Source of the DNA: JAPLXD01 sp043802865
GTDB lineage: Bacteria > Patescibacteriota > Minisyncoccia > Moranbacterales > UBA11712
Assembly: GCA_043802865.1 (NCBI GenBank)
Contig: JAZDKQ010000015.1
Location: 1-22,252 of the forward strand
Direction: 5' to 3'
DNA: 22,252 nt
The notes below the pieces were generated by a model. The model was given only the letters and a program-made list of their open reading frames with translations, had not been told where the DNA came from and searched no databases. Of the stretch, positions 6,363 through 13,230 are shown piece after piece. Positions within the stretch are counted from its first letter, which is position 1; the number at the start of each line of letters is the position of its first letter. A program made the translations under genes and the position numbers.

Positions 6363-6842
6363 TTATTTTTCTCTGCTGCTTATAACTTTCACTTTTTCCA
6401 ATGCCGCAAGTGTGGCTCTCGCAACGCTCAATTTGTTCGGCGATCCCATCGACTTGGAAACGATATCCCGGATTCCGGCGAGTTCCACGACCGACCGCAC
6501 CGATCCTCCAGCAACGATTCCGCGTCCAGCTTTGGCGGGTTTCAGCATCACTTTCGCACTCCCGGTTTTTGCTTCGACCGGACAGGCAATGGTGCTGTTG
6601 AATCTTTTGACGAGCACCAGATTTTTCTTCGCCGAGTTGAAGGCCTTGCGGACCGCTTCGCTCACATCGTTTCCTTTCGCCACCCCCACACCCACTTTGC
6701 CGTTCCGATTGCCGATCACCAAAGTCGCCCGGAAACGAAAACGGCGTCCGCCTTTCACAACACGGGTAACTCTGGCCAAATCCAAGAGTTTTTGGTCGTA
6801 TTCCGGTTTTTCTCTTTTACCTGAAAATTTTTTCCTAGCCAT
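6363..6842 (-). CDS. rpsE: 30S ribosomal protein S5
   Basis: S5 is a small-subunit protein near the mRNA entry and involved in decoding accuracy. The 159-residue product has the N-terminal RNA-binding domain (VTRVVKGGRRFRFRATLVIGN, GKVGVGVAKGNDVSEAVRKA) and the C-terminal domain (AGRGIVAGGSVRSVVELAGIRDIVSKSMGS). Length is typical. It starts at ATG 6840-6842, 4 bp after rplR, and ends 1 bp before rplO, leaving no room for rpmD. Confidence 0.97.
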   Translation of the reverse strand: MARKKFSGKREKPEYDQKLLDLARVTRVVKGGRRFRFRATLVIGNRNGKVGVGVAKGNDVSEAVRKAFNSAKKNLVLVKRFNSTIACPVEAKTGSAKVMLKPAKAGRGIVAGGSVRSVVELAGIRDIVSKSMGSPNKLSVARATLAALEKVKVISSREK

Positions 6843-6846
6843 AAAA

Positions 6847-7254
6847 TTAGAATTTTAGTCCTCCTTTTCTCGCACCTTCCGCGAGAGATTTTACTTTTCC
6901 ATGATATTTATAACTTCTCTTGTCAAAAACAACTTTGCTTATCTTCTTCGCAATCGCCAATTTTGCGATCTCTTCCCCGACATGCGCAGCTGTTTCAATA
7001 TCATTCTTCACTTTTCCGCCCGATTTTTTGGCGCCAGCCAAAGGCTGATCAGCCTTTGGCTGAGATCGGCCTTGGGCCGACAGCTTGCGGCTATCAACAG
7101 ATACCAAAATTTTCCCGTTTTCATCGTCAACGATCTGCGCATACATATATCGCAAACTTTTGAACACGCAAAGCCGCGGCATATCTTTCGCGCCTTGAAT
7201 CTTTGCCCTGACTCTTCTTATTCTTTTTTTCCTCGCGTTATCTTTCTTTGTCAT
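6847..7254 (-). CDS. rplR: 50S ribosomal protein L18 with in-frame palindromic insert
   Basis: L18 binds 5S rRNA in the central protuberance. From ATG 7252-7254 the protein is 135 residues. An upstream ATG (7282-7284) lies within a spacer repeat and would give an atypical start, so it was not used. The body is recognisable: RVRAKIQGAKDMPRLCVFKS, YAQIVDDENGKILVS, and a C-terminal KYHGKVKSLAEGARKGGLKF. Residues 59-75 (SAQGRSQPKADQPLAGA) fall between the strand ending VSVDSRKL and the helix starting after KKSGGKVK. L18 proteins normally have only a short loop there. This 51-bp stretch contains a 28-bp perfect palindrome plus half of another copy. The protein should still fold, with a surface loop extended by about 17 residues. 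Confidence 0.95.
   Translation of the reverse strand: MTKKDNARKKRIRRVRAKIQGAKDMPRLCVFKSLRYMYAQIVDDENGKILVSVDSRKLSAQGRSQPKADQPLAGAKKSGGKVKNDIETAAHVGEEIAKLAIAKKISKVVFDKRSYKYHGKVKSLAEGARKGGLKF
7030..7081. repeat. PE1 palindromic element, one and a half copies, in frame in rplR
   Basis: A perfect 28-bp palindrome at 7035-7062 (half-site CAGCCAAAGGCTGA, centre TGATCA) is followed by GATCGGCCTTGGGC (7064-7077), which matches one half of the same element. The 18 bases at 7064-7081 match rpsQ 10166-10183 at 17 positions. The codons read SAQGRSQPKADQPLAGA in L18. The full copy is read in a different frame from the rplO and rpsQ copies. Confidence 0.9.
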
Positions 7255-7263
7255 TGTATTGAA

Positions 7264-7298
7264 AATACTAAATACCAGATACAAAATACTAAATACTA
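7264..7298. repeat. AT-rich GTATTTA-type spacer repeat, copy 3 (single arm)
   Basis: AATACTAAATACCAGATACA followed by AAATACTAAATACTA fills the rplF-rplR spacer. On the minus strand it begins with the rplF stop codon TAG (7296-7298) and ends next to the rplR start. Only one orientation of the word is present, so this is a half-element. Confidence 0.75.
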
Positions 7299-7841
7299 TT
7301 TCTCCGCTCCTGCCGCTTTCTTTCCGGCCTTCTTCCTGACAATCTCTCCGACATAGCGGAAGCCTTTTCCTTTATACGGCTCAACTTTTTTGAGAGCCCG
7401 CGTCGAAGCCGCGAATTGTCCGACTTGCTGTTTGTCAATTCCGGAAATCGTCAGAATATTTTTTTCGATCTTTGCTTCAAGGCCTTCCGGAATTTCCACT
7501 TCAACCGGATAGGAAAAACCGAGAGCCATATTGAGTTTTTTTCCCTGCACCGCCATTCGAAATCCCACTCCCTGAAGTTCCAGTTGCTTTTCAAAACCCT
7601 TAGTCACTCCCTCGATCATGTTGGAAACCAAAACCCGCGTCAAGCCCCAAAGAGCTTTTGTCTGCTTCGTTATCTTTTTCACGGACACATTGATCTCTTT
7701 GCCTTCCATCTTCACTTCCATGTCAGAATGAAAATCAAAATTGAGCGCACCTTTCGGCCCTTTGACGGAAATATTCCGCCCGGAGATATTTATATCCACT
7801 CCATCCGGAACAACTACCGGTTTTTTTCCAATTCTGCTCAT
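7296..7841 (-). CDS. rplF: 50S ribosomal protein L6
   Basis: L6 lies near the GTPase-associated centre, where EF-G and EF-Tu act. The 181-residue product starts MSRIGKKPVVVPDGVDI with two L6 repeats: VKGPKGALNFDFHSDM in the first, and LQGVGFRMAVQGKKLNMALGFSYPVEVEIPEG in the second. The end EPYKGKGFRYVGEIVRKKAGKKA is the conserved C-terminal signature. The start lies 9 bp after the rpsH stop. The stop codon belongs to the AT-rich spacer repeat. Confidence 0.97.
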   Translation of the reverse strand: MSRIGKKPVVVPDGVDINISGRNISVKGPKGALNFDFHSDMEVKMEGKEINVSVKKITKQTKALWGLTRVLVSNMIEGVTKGFEKQLELQGVGFRMAVQGKKLNMALGFSYPVEVEIPEGLEAKIEKNILTISGIDKQQVGQFAASTRALKKVEPYKGKGFRYVGEIVRKKAGKKAAGAEK

Positions 7842-7850
7842 ATGATTAGA

Positions 7851-8255
7851 CTACCAAATTTCACAAATTATTTCTCCGCCGACTCCGGCTTTTTTCGCCT
7901 CTTCCCCGGTCATCAATCCTCTCGAGGTCGAAACTATCGAAAAACCAAAATCGCTTCTCACAACGGACAATTTTTTCTTTCCGGCATATATTCTCTGTCC
8001 TTGGCGACTCACGCGGCGAAGCCCCTGGATGAACGAGGCTTTCCCGCCTTTTTCATTTTGCATATGCCTGAGCTCGATCTTGATATATTTACGCCCATCA
8101 GTCTCTTCTTCCGTCACTTTTTTGATGAAATTGTTCTTTGCGAGAATCTCGGCTATTTTCATCTTGAAGCGCGAAAAAGGCACCAAGACATCCGAGTGTC
8201 CGGCGAGATTTGCGTTTCTTATTCGAGTGAGCATATCACTGATTGGATCCAACAT
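7851..8255 (-). CDS. rpsH: 30S ribosomal protein S8
   Basis: S8 is a primary 16S rRNA-binding protein and, in E. coli, the translational repressor of the spc operon. The 134-residue product has DPISDMLTRIRNANLAGHSDVLVPFSRFKMKIAEIL at the N-terminus and STSRGLMTGEEAKKAGVGGEIICEIW at the C-terminus, both highly typical; the STSRG loop contacts rRNA. It lies 15 bp after rpsN. No S8-type repressor site was identified near the spc genes by eye. Confidence 0.97.
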   Translation of the reverse strand: MLDPISDMLTRIRNANLAGHSDVLVPFSRFKMKIAEILAKNNFIKKVTEEETDGRKYIKIELRHMQNEKGGKASFIQGLRRVSRQGQRIYAGKKKLSVVRSDFGFSIVSTSRGLMTGEEAKKAGVGGEIICEIW

Positions 8256-8270
8256 AGATTTCTATTATAA

Positions 8271-8456
8271 TTACCAACTGGACTTCTTGACTCCCGGAAT
8301 TTGTCCGGTGCTTGCGAGTTCACGAAAGCATATCCGGCACAATTCAAAATCGCGCATATAGCCGTGCTTTCTCCCGCAACGCCAACAGCGCCTCACAATG
8401 CGGGTGGAAAATTTCGGTTTTTTTCGAGCTCTCGCTTCGGTTGATGTCTTGGCCAT
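8271..8456 (-). CDS. rpsN: 30S ribosomal protein S14, zinc-binding short form
   Basis: The 61-residue type-Z S14 is part of the 3' domain of the small subunit. Four cysteines, C24, C27, C40 and C43, form the zinc ribbon (RCWRCGRKHGY and LCRICFRELA). The C-terminus GQIPGVKKSSW is the standard ending. The short zinc form is complete, not a truncated long form. A spacer of about 100 bp separates it from rplE. Confidence 0.96.
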   Translation of the reverse strand: MAKTSTEARARKKPKFSTRIVRRCWRCGRKHGYMRDFELCRICFRELASTGQIPGVKKSSW

Positions 8457-8558
8457 AAATATAATACTAATCTACTAATTTTATGCTAATCAACGAATTG
8501 CAAATCTACGAATAAATTATTAGTGATTTGCAGATTGGCATTCATTCGTTGATTCGCA
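8457..8558. repeat. AT-rich inverted repeat filling the rplE-rpsN spacer
   Basis: On the minus strand the spacer starts just after the rplE stop with GCGAATCAACGAATG and AATCTGCAAATC, and ends with inverted relatives ATTCGTAGATTTGCAATTC and GTTGATTAGCAT. The two sides can form a long imperfect hairpin. The last part is ATTAGTAGATTAGTATT. No gene or clear promoter is visible. Confidence 0.6.
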
Positions 8559-9104
8559 TCACTCCGTTTTTATCGGAAATCCTAACAATTTGAACAATTC
8601 CATTCCCTCTTCTCTGCTCTTCGCGCTCGTACTCACATTCACCTGAAATCCAAATATCGTTTTCACGGCTTCGGGAACAATTTCCGGAAAGACAATTTGC
8701 TCTTTGATTGCCATATTGAGATTCCCTTTTTCGTCGATATTCTTTCTCTCGATCCCGCGAAAATCCCTGACGCGGGGAAGAGCCGATGAGATGAGCCGCT
8801 CCAGAAAATGCCACATACGCTCCCCACGAAGGGTGATCATGACTCCCACTTCCTGTCCCTGCCGGATCTTGAAACCGGCAATTGACTTTTTCGATTTCGA
8901 AAAAACCGGCTTCTGCCCTGAGATCACTTTGAGATTTTCCGAAATTTCGTCGACAGCATCCTTTTCTTTGATATATTTCCCGATCCCGCAGTTCACGGAA
9001 ACTTTCAAAATTTTCGGAACAGCCATCACGTTCTTCACGCCGAATTGCTTTTGAAGCTCTTTTTTCACGGATTTTTCGTATTTTTCCTTGAGAAAACTTT
9101 TCAT
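8559..9104 (-). CDS. rplE: 50S ribosomal protein L5
   Basis: L5 binds 5S rRNA and contacts the P-site tRNA. From ATG 9102-9104 it has 181 residues, beginning MKSFLKEKYEKSVKKELQKQFGVKNVMAVPKI. It includes the conserved GQKPVFSKSKKSIAGFKIRQGQEVGVMITLRGERMW region and FPEIVPEAVKTIFGFQVNVSTSAKSREEGMELFKLLGFPI near the end. An ATG at 9126-9128 would add eight residues and overlap rplX; the downstream start fits the family and lies 5 bp after rplX. Length is normal. Confidence 0.96.
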   Translation of the reverse strand: MKSFLKEKYEKSVKKELQKQFGVKNVMAVPKILKVSVNCGIGKYIKEKDAVDEISENLKVISGQKPVFSKSKKSIAGFKIRQGQEVGVMITLRGERMWHFLERLISSALPRVRDFRGIERKNIDEKGNLNMAIKEQIVFPEIVPEAVKTIFGFQVNVSTSAKSREEGMELFKLLGFPIKTE

Positions 9105-9109
9105 ATGAT

Positions 9110-9415
9110 TCAAATTTCGCTCTTGCATTTTTTACAAATTCTATACTTGTTCTTTTCTCCCTGCTTGTATGCCACTCGCGTCGGCTTCGAACATTTCGGG
9201 CAGATCAGCATCAAGTTGGAGGCATTAATCGCCGCCGGAACGGAAATTCTCTGTCCTTTTTCGCCTTGCTTTTTGGGACGGACATGCTTTTTCACGAGAT
9301 TCAGGCCATCAACAAGAACTTTTCCTTCCTTTGACAAAACACGCGAAACTTTTCCCGTTTTTCCCCGGTCTTTTCCGGAAAGAATCTTTATATTGTCGCC
9401 TTTTCTAATTTTCAT
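9110..9415 (-). CDS. rplX: 50S ribosomal protein L24 with C-terminal zinc-ribbon cysteines
   Basis: L24 initiates large-subunit assembly and sits near the tunnel exit. The KOW motif is visible at the N-terminus (KIRKGDNIKILSGKDRGKTGKV). The C-terminal part has two CxxC pairs, C72/C75 and C94/C97 (CPKCSKPTRV, CKKCKSEI), which should bind zinc, as in many bacterial L24 proteins. Length is 101 residues. It starts at ATG 9413-9415, with a 60-bp repeat-like spacer upstream and rplE 5 bp downstream. Confidence 0.96.
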   Translation of the reverse strand: MKIRKGDNIKILSGKDRGKTGKVSRVLSKEGKVLVDGLNLVKKHVRPKKQGEKGQRISVPAAINASNLMLICPKCSKPTRVAYKQGEKNKYRICKKCKSEI

Positions 9416-9418
9416 ATA

Positions 9419-9475
9419 TTTAATCCCGTTCGATTTCGTTGTATTCGTGTTCTTATTCGTTGAATTAGTGTTTTT
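9419..9475. repeat. ACGAATA-type repeat filling the rplN-rplX spacer
   Basis: On the minus strand the spacer reads CACTAATTCAACGAATAAG, then AACACGAATACAACGAAATC. These are variations of the word ACGAAT also found in the fusA-side spacer (21106-21217). It appears to be a single arm without its inverted partner. Confidence 0.5.
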
Positions 9476-9841
9476 TTACCAGACTTCGGGCGCGAGTGAG
9501 ATTATTTTCATGAAACCTTTGTCCCGGATTTCTCTCGCAATGGGGCCGAATATTCTTGTCCCTTTCGGTTCTTTCCCGTCCACAATCACGGCCGCGTTTT
9601 CGTCAAAACGTATATATGAACCGTCTTTTCTTCTGAATGCTTTCTTTTGCCGCACAATCACGGCTCTCACTATTGCCTTTTTTTTGACCGTAGCGCGCGG
9701 TTCGGCAGACTTCACCGACGCGACAACGATATCTCCAAGCTGGGCGTACCTGCGCCGCGTTCCTCCGAGCACTTTGAAGCATTCGATGGTTTTCGCCCCG
9801 CTATTGTCAGCCACTTTCAATTTTGTCTCGGCTTGAATCAT
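9476..9841 (-). CDS. rplN: 50S ribosomal protein L14
   Basis: L14 forms an intersubunit bridge and contacts L19. The 121-residue product starts MIQAETKLKVADNSGAKTIECFKVLGG and carries GDIVVASVKSAEPRATVKKKAIVRAVIVRQKK and RFDENAAVIVDGKEPKGTRIFGPIARE, all consensus L14 features. Length is standard. Its ATG touches the end of an AT-rich inverted repeat, so there is no Shine-Dalgarno. Confidence 0.97.
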   Translation of the reverse strand: MIQAETKLKVADNSGAKTIECFKVLGGTRRRYAQLGDIVVASVKSAEPRATVKKKAIVRAVIVRQKKAFRRKDGSYIRFDENAAVIVDGKEPKGTRIFGPIAREIRDKGFMKIISLAPEVW

Positions 9842-9934
9842 ATTCGTATCTTGTATTTTGTATCTTATATTTTGTATATTTAGTTCCGGACTTTTCCAAA
9901 TACTATATACAAAATACTAAATACAATATACTAA
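9842..9934. repeat. AT-rich inverted repeat, GTATTTA-type spacer family, copy 4
   Basis: The whole rpsQ-rplN spacer is one imperfect hairpin. TATCTTGTATTTTGTATCTT lies on the rplN side and AATACTATATACAAAATACT on the rpsQ side, around a short TTAGTTCCGGACTTTTCC centre. On the minus strand it starts with the rpsQ stop codon TAG (9931-9933). Confidence 0.78.
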
Positions 9935-10209
9935 TAAACCACTGTCCACTTTTTTCCTTTGCTCATCGGCTTCACCTCGACGATTTTCACTTTTTCTCCA
10001 ACTTTGCACTTGTTTTCTCCGTCATGAGCCTTGTATCTTTTTGTGGAAAGATACCTTTTCAGATATTTTGGATGCGCTTTGAAAGTGTTCACCGCGACAA
10101 CCGCTGTTTTTTCCATCTTGTCGCTGACAACAACGCCTTCCAAAACTTTCTTTCCGCCCGAGACGGATCGGTCTTGGGCCGACGCCTTATTATTATCCAA
10201 TTTATTCAT
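9931..10209 (-). CDS. rpsQ: 30S ribosomal protein S17 with palindrome-encoded N-terminal segment
   Basis: S17 is an OB-fold primary 16S rRNA-binding protein. From residue 22 the sequence is typical: VLEGVVVSDKMEKTAVVAVNTFKAHPKYLKRYLSTKRYKAHDGENKCKVGEKVKIVEVKPMSKGKKW. The first 21 residues are longer than usual and carry SAQDRSVSGG at 10-19. The codons for residues 11-18 coincide exactly with a 24-bp near-palindrome (10156-10179) related to those in rplO and rplR. The ATG (10207-10209) is 9 bp after rpmC. No internal start fits the family better. Confidence 0.95.
   Translation of the reverse strand: MNKLDNNKASAQDRSVSGGKKVLEGVVVSDKMEKTAVVAVNTFKAHPKYLKRYLSTKRYKAHDGENKCKVGEKVKIVEVKPMSKGKKWTVVY
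10156..10183. repeat. PE1 palindromic element in frame in rpsQ
   Basis: GCCCGAGAC (10156-10164) pairs with GTCTTGGGC (10171-10179) with one G-T pair, around GGATCG. The 24-bp core fits the rplO and rplR cores: GCC, AG, C, GATC, G, CT and GGC at the same positions. The 18 bases at 10166-10183 match 17 of 18 bases in rplR. Confidence 0.85.
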
Positions 10210-10218
10210 AAAATTGTC

Positions 10219-10407
10219 TTATTCTTTTGAGGTATTTAAAACAGTTAATATTCTCGCGATATTTTTCTTGACCTTTCTCGCTTCCCGATGATTCTTGACC
10301 TGTTTCGCGGAAATATCAAATCTCATCTTGGCTTTCTTATTTCTCATCTCGACCAAGTTCTTTTTGAGTTCGTTCTCGCTTTTTTCTCTGATTTCGCTGA
10401 TTTTCAT
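10219..10407 (-). CDS. rpmC: 50S ribosomal protein L29
   Basis: L29 is a small helical hairpin protein near the tunnel exit, next to L23. The 62-residue product reads MKISEIREKSENELKKNL in helix 1, then KKAKMRFDISAKQVKNHREARKVKKNIARILTVL, matching the conserved L29 pattern in which R-x-x-K-x-x-IARI closes helix 2. Length and position between rplP and rpsQ are standard. Confidence 0.96.
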   Translation of the reverse strand: MKISEIREKSENELKKNLVEMRNKKAKMRFDISAKQVKNHREARKVKKNIARILTVLNTSKE

Positions 10408-10417
10408 AAATATATTT

Positions 10418-10825
10418 TTATCTCTCTTCTATTCTTGTCTTGACGCTCAATTTGTCCGACGCGAGTTTGAGCGCTTGACGGGCTATGTTTTTGGCTACTC
10501 CGTCCATCTCGAATAGGACTCTTCCCGGCTTCACCACCGCCACAAAATGATCAACTGATCCTTTCCCTTTGCCCATCGGAGTTTCGGCGCCTTTTTTGGT
10601 CATTGGTTTGTCGGGAAAAATGCGAATCCAGATCTTTCCGCCGCGCTGAACATAGCGGGTCATCGCCCGCCTCGCAGCTTCAATCTGTCTCGAAGAAACA
10701 AGTCCTGCCTCCAGCGATTTCATTCCTATGCTTCCAAAACTGATTTCCGTTCCCTTCCCCGCATTTCCGGTGATCTTTCCGCCGCGCTGCTGCTTCCTAT
10801 GTTTTACTTTTTTCGGCATCAACAT
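10418..10825 (-). CDS. rplP: 50S ribosomal protein L16
   Basis: L16 lines the A-site tRNA path and is needed for late 50S assembly. The 135-residue product starts MLMPKKVKHRKQQRG and has FGSIGMKSLEAGLVSSRQIEAARRAMTRYVQRGGKIWIRIFPDKPMTKK and GKGKGSVDHFVAVVKPGRVLFE, which is consensus. The methylatable arginine region and the PMTKKGAETPMGKGKG loop are intact. It sits 8 bp after rpsC. Confidence 0.97.
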   Translation of the reverse strand: MLMPKKVKHRKQQRGGKITGNAGKGTEISFGSIGMKSLEAGLVSSRQIEAARRAMTRYVQRGGKIWIRIFPDKPMTKKGAETPMGKGKGSVDHFVAVVKPGRVLFEMDGVAKNIARQALKLASDKLSVKTRIEER

Positions 10826-10833
10826 AATATTTT

Positions 10834-11475
10834 CTATTCAAATTTCTCTCCTCTATTGATCCATATCTTCACTCCGATCACTCCAAAGGTCGTTCGAGCA
10901 ACAACCTTTGCAAAATCGATGTCCGCCCGAAGCGTGTGAAGAGGAAGATTTCCTTTCACAAGCCATTCGCGCCGCGACATATCCGCTCCGCCCAGTCGTC
11001 CGGAAATTTCCACTTTTATGCCCTTGATCTTGTTGCCTTCCATCATCCGCTCGATTGTCGTTTTGAGAACTCGGCGGAAAGGAAGTCTTTTTTCGAGCTG
11101 TTCGGCAACATTTTGGGCAATCACCATCGCGTTTTCCTCTATATTCTTGATCTCTTCTATCTCCACTTTGAGAACCGTTTTTTTCTGCTTGAAAAAAGTA
11201 TCTTTGATCAATTTCTTTATATCCTCGACTCCCGTTCCTCCCCGGCCGATGATAATACCGGGTCGTGCCGTTTTGATGATTACTTTGACCGAGCCGGCTG
11301 ATCTTTCCATTTCCACGCTTCCAATGGAGGCAGTTTTCAATTTCTTGAAAAGCATCTCCCGGATCTCAATATCTTCTTTGAGCTGACGAGGCAGATCTTT
11401 CTTCGAAAACCACCGCGACTTCCAGTCGCTTGTGATTCCGAGCCGTATTCCTTGTGGATTTACTTTCTGTCCCAT
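10834..11475 (-). CDS. rpsC: 30S ribosomal protein S3
   Basis: S3 forms part of the mRNA entry tunnel and helicase. The 213-residue product begins MGQKVNPQGIRLGI. The KH domain has ARPGIIIGRGGTGVEDIKKLI (GxxG motif) and the C-terminal domain has GIKVEISGRLGGADMSRREWLVKGNLPLHTLRADIDFA. It ends VKIWINRGEKFE without the long tail seen in some bacteria. Length is normal to slightly short. The start lies 15 bp after rplV. Confidence 0.97.
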   Translation of the reverse strand: MGQKVNPQGIRLGITSDWKSRWFSKKDLPRQLKEDIEIREMLFKKLKTASIGSVEMERSAGSVKVIIKTARPGIIIGRGGTGVEDIKKLIKDTFFKQKKTVLKVEIEEIKNIEENAMVIAQNVAEQLEKRLPFRRVLKTTIERMMEGNKIKGIKVEISGRLGGADMSRREWLVKGNLPLHTLRADIDFAKVVARTTFGVIGVKIWINRGEKFE

Positions 11476-11490
11476 AATCTTCTTTGCAAA

Positions 11491-12063
11491 TTACATACTT
11501 TTTCTGCGAAATACTCTTTTTAGAAATCCTTTCGATTCAGCCGCTTTTTTCTTTTCATCCGAAAATTCTTTTGTTTCTTTTTCTTTAATCACTTCTTTCT
11601 TTTCTTCTTTCAATTCTTCTTTTCCGACACTTTCTTCCCTGCCCGCCATAGCCTTGGCGTCGGCGGAAATTTCAGATTTCTTTATATCCTTGATCTCTTG
11701 TTTTTCAACTTTCTTTCTCCCTTTGCCCTTCACCCTTTCATCCAAAACTATTTCGATATGACTTGTCCGTTTCAGAAGAAGGCTCGCCCGACCATGGGCT
11801 CTTGGCAACCATCGCTTCAATTTCTTTCCTTCATCGACTATTACATCCTTGATGTATAAGTTGTCCCTGTCAAGTCCCGAATTGTTTTCAGCGTTTGCGA
11901 CCGCGCTTTTCAGAAGTTTTTCAAAATGGGGAGCAGAACCTTTCACCAAAAATTTCAGCTGCTGCTCGGCGCGTTGCACATCAAGACCCTTGATGAGACT
12001 GGCAACCAATCTTATTTTTCTCGGGGACTTTCGCAAATTGTCGAGTTTGGCTGATATTTTCAT
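11491..12063 (-). CDS. rplV: 50S ribosomal protein L22 with long charged C-terminal tail
   Basis: L22 lines the nascent-peptide tunnel and reaches its exit. From ATG 12061-12063 the protein has 190 residues; typical L22 has about 110. The core is normal: MKISAKLDNLRKSPRKIRLVASLIKG at the N-terminus, the tunnel loop LKRWLPRAHGRASLLLKRTSHIEIVL, ending near residue 107. Residues 108-190 form a Lys/Glu-rich tail ending in the amphipathic, basic GFLKRVFRRKSM. The start chosen is 1 bp after the rpsS stop. The reading frame also extends upstream into rpsS without a plausible start. The tail would project from the ribosome surface near the exit. Confidence 0.96.
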   Translation of the reverse strand: MKISAKLDNLRKSPRKIRLVASLIKGLDVQRAEQQLKFLVKGSAPHFEKLLKSAVANAENNSGLDRDNLYIKDVIVDEGKKLKRWLPRAHGRASLLLKRTSHIEIVLDERVKGKGRKKVEKQEIKDIKKSEISADAKAMAGREESVGKEELKEEKKEVIKEKETKEFSDEKKKAAESKGFLKRVFRRKSM

Positions 12064-12064
12064 A

Positions 12065-12388
12065 TTATTTCTTTTCCGGCGCGGGCTTGGCTGCTTCCGC
12101 GGTCTTTTTCGCCGCTTCCTGCTCCTTTTGCATCTTTCCACCATGGCGGCTGAATTTCCGCGTCAGGGAAAATTCTCCCAATTTGTGTCCAACCATTTCT
12201 TCCGTTGCGAAAACCGAAATAAATTCTCTGCCGTTGTGCACGCCAAAAGTGAAACCGACCATTTCCGGAACAATCGTCGAAGGACGCGACCATGTTTTGA
12301 TGACGGATTTGTCGCCCGGCTTTTTGTCCTGCAACTTCTTGAGCAATTTTTCGTCCACGAAGGGACCCTTTTTCAGACTTCTTGACAT
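12065..12388 (-). CDS. rpsS: 30S ribosomal protein S19
   Basis: S19 is a head protein of the small subunit that contacts the A site and S13. The 107-residue product reads MSRSLKKGPFVDEKLLKKL, TWSRPSTIVPEMVGFTFGVHNGREFISVFATEEMVGHKLGEFSLTRKFSRHGG, which is consensus. A C-terminal extension of about 20 residues (QEAAKKTAEAAKPAPEKK) is rich in Ala, Lys and Glu, similar in style to the tails of L22 and L23. Confidence 0.97.
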   Translation of the reverse strand: MSRSLKKGPFVDEKLLKKLQDKKPGDKSVIKTWSRPSTIVPEMVGFTFGVHNGREFISVFATEEMVGHKLGEFSLTRKFSRHGGKMQKEQEAAKKTAEAAKPAPEKK

Positions 12389-12389
12389 A

Positions 12390-13217
12390 TTATTTTTTCT
12401 TTCTTCGCTTTATAATAAACTTATTGCTGTATTTGTGCTTCTTTCTCGTCTTTTTCCCGAGCGCCGGCTTGCCCCATGGAGTTTTCGGGTGCTTGAGACC
12501 GATTCCCTGCTTTCCTTCTCCTCCCCCGTGCGGATGGTCAACCGGGTTCATCACTGTTCCGCGGACTCCCGGGCGAATTCCCAGCCATCGGGAGCGACCG
12601 GCTTTTCCGATCACAACCGTATTGTGGAGATAATTGCTAATCTGCCCGATCGTCGCAAAGCAATTTCCGCTGGCGCGCCTGATCTCTCCTGAAGAGAGCT
12701 TGAGTTGCGCCATCCCGCCTTCGATTGACATCATGATCACAGAGGATCCGGCCGATCTCGCGAGCTGAGCGCCTTTTCCGGGAATAAGCTCGACGAGAGA
12801 AATTGGGGTTCCAACCGGAATATTTTTGATCGCGAGGCGATTGCCGGCTTTGATGGGAGCTTTTTCCAGAGCGACAACCTCGCTCCCTTCTTTCATTCCC
12901 TCAACCGCGACATTATATCTTTTTTCACCGTCTTTGTATTTGAGAAGAGCGATGAGCGCGCTGCGATTTGGATCTATTTCGATTCTGTCCACGATCGCTG
13001 GAACTCCGATTTTGTCCATTTTGAAATCGATCATCCTGTACAGCCTCTTGTGTCCGCCCCCTTTGTGACGGACAGAGATCTTCCCCCGCGATCGGCCGGC
13101 GCTCCTTTTAAAAGACCGCGTCAAACTTTTCTCCGGATTTCCGAAATCTTTTTCGAGCTTGTTCACTGAACTGTTTCTGCGCCCGGGAGTAGTTTTTTTG
13201 TATATCTTGACTGGCAT
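12390..13217 (-). CDS. rplB: 50S ribosomal protein L2
   Basis: L2 is required for subunit joining and lies close to the peptidyl-transferase centre. The 275-residue product has the OB-fold region (GRSRGKISVRHKGGGHKRLYR), AGSSVIMMSIEGGMAQLKLSSGEIRR, and the conserved NPVDHPHGGGEGKQGIG with the functionally important histidine (H in HPHGGG). It ends KKTRKKHKYSNKFIIKRRKKK. Length is standard. It starts 13 bp after rplW and ends 1 bp before rpsS. Confidence 0.98.
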   Translation of the reverse strand: MPVKIYKKTTPGRRNSSVNKLEKDFGNPEKSLTRSFKRSAGRSRGKISVRHKGGGHKRLYRMIDFKMDKIGVPAIVDRIEIDPNRSALIALLKYKDGEKRYNVAVEGMKEGSEVVALEKAPIKAGNRLAIKNIPVGTPISLVELIPGKGAQLARSAGSSVIMMSIEGGMAQLKLSSGEIRRASGNCFATIGQISNYLHNTVVIGKAGRSRWLGIRPGVRGTVMNPVDHPHGGGEGKQGIGLKHPKTPWGKPALGKKTRKKHKYSNKFIIKRRKKK

Positions 13218-13230
13218 GATTTTCGTTTAA

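Noticed and set aside
7416..8270. 284-codon plus-strand open frame opposite rplF and rpsH
   Set aside because: Antisense to two complete ribosomal-protein genes and without its own signals.
11491..12144. Longer L22 beginning at 12144 (MVERCKRSRKRR...)
   Set aside because: The extra 27 residues are read from the end of rpsS in another frame; MKISAKLDNLRKSPRK is the normal L22 start, 1 bp after the rpsS stop.
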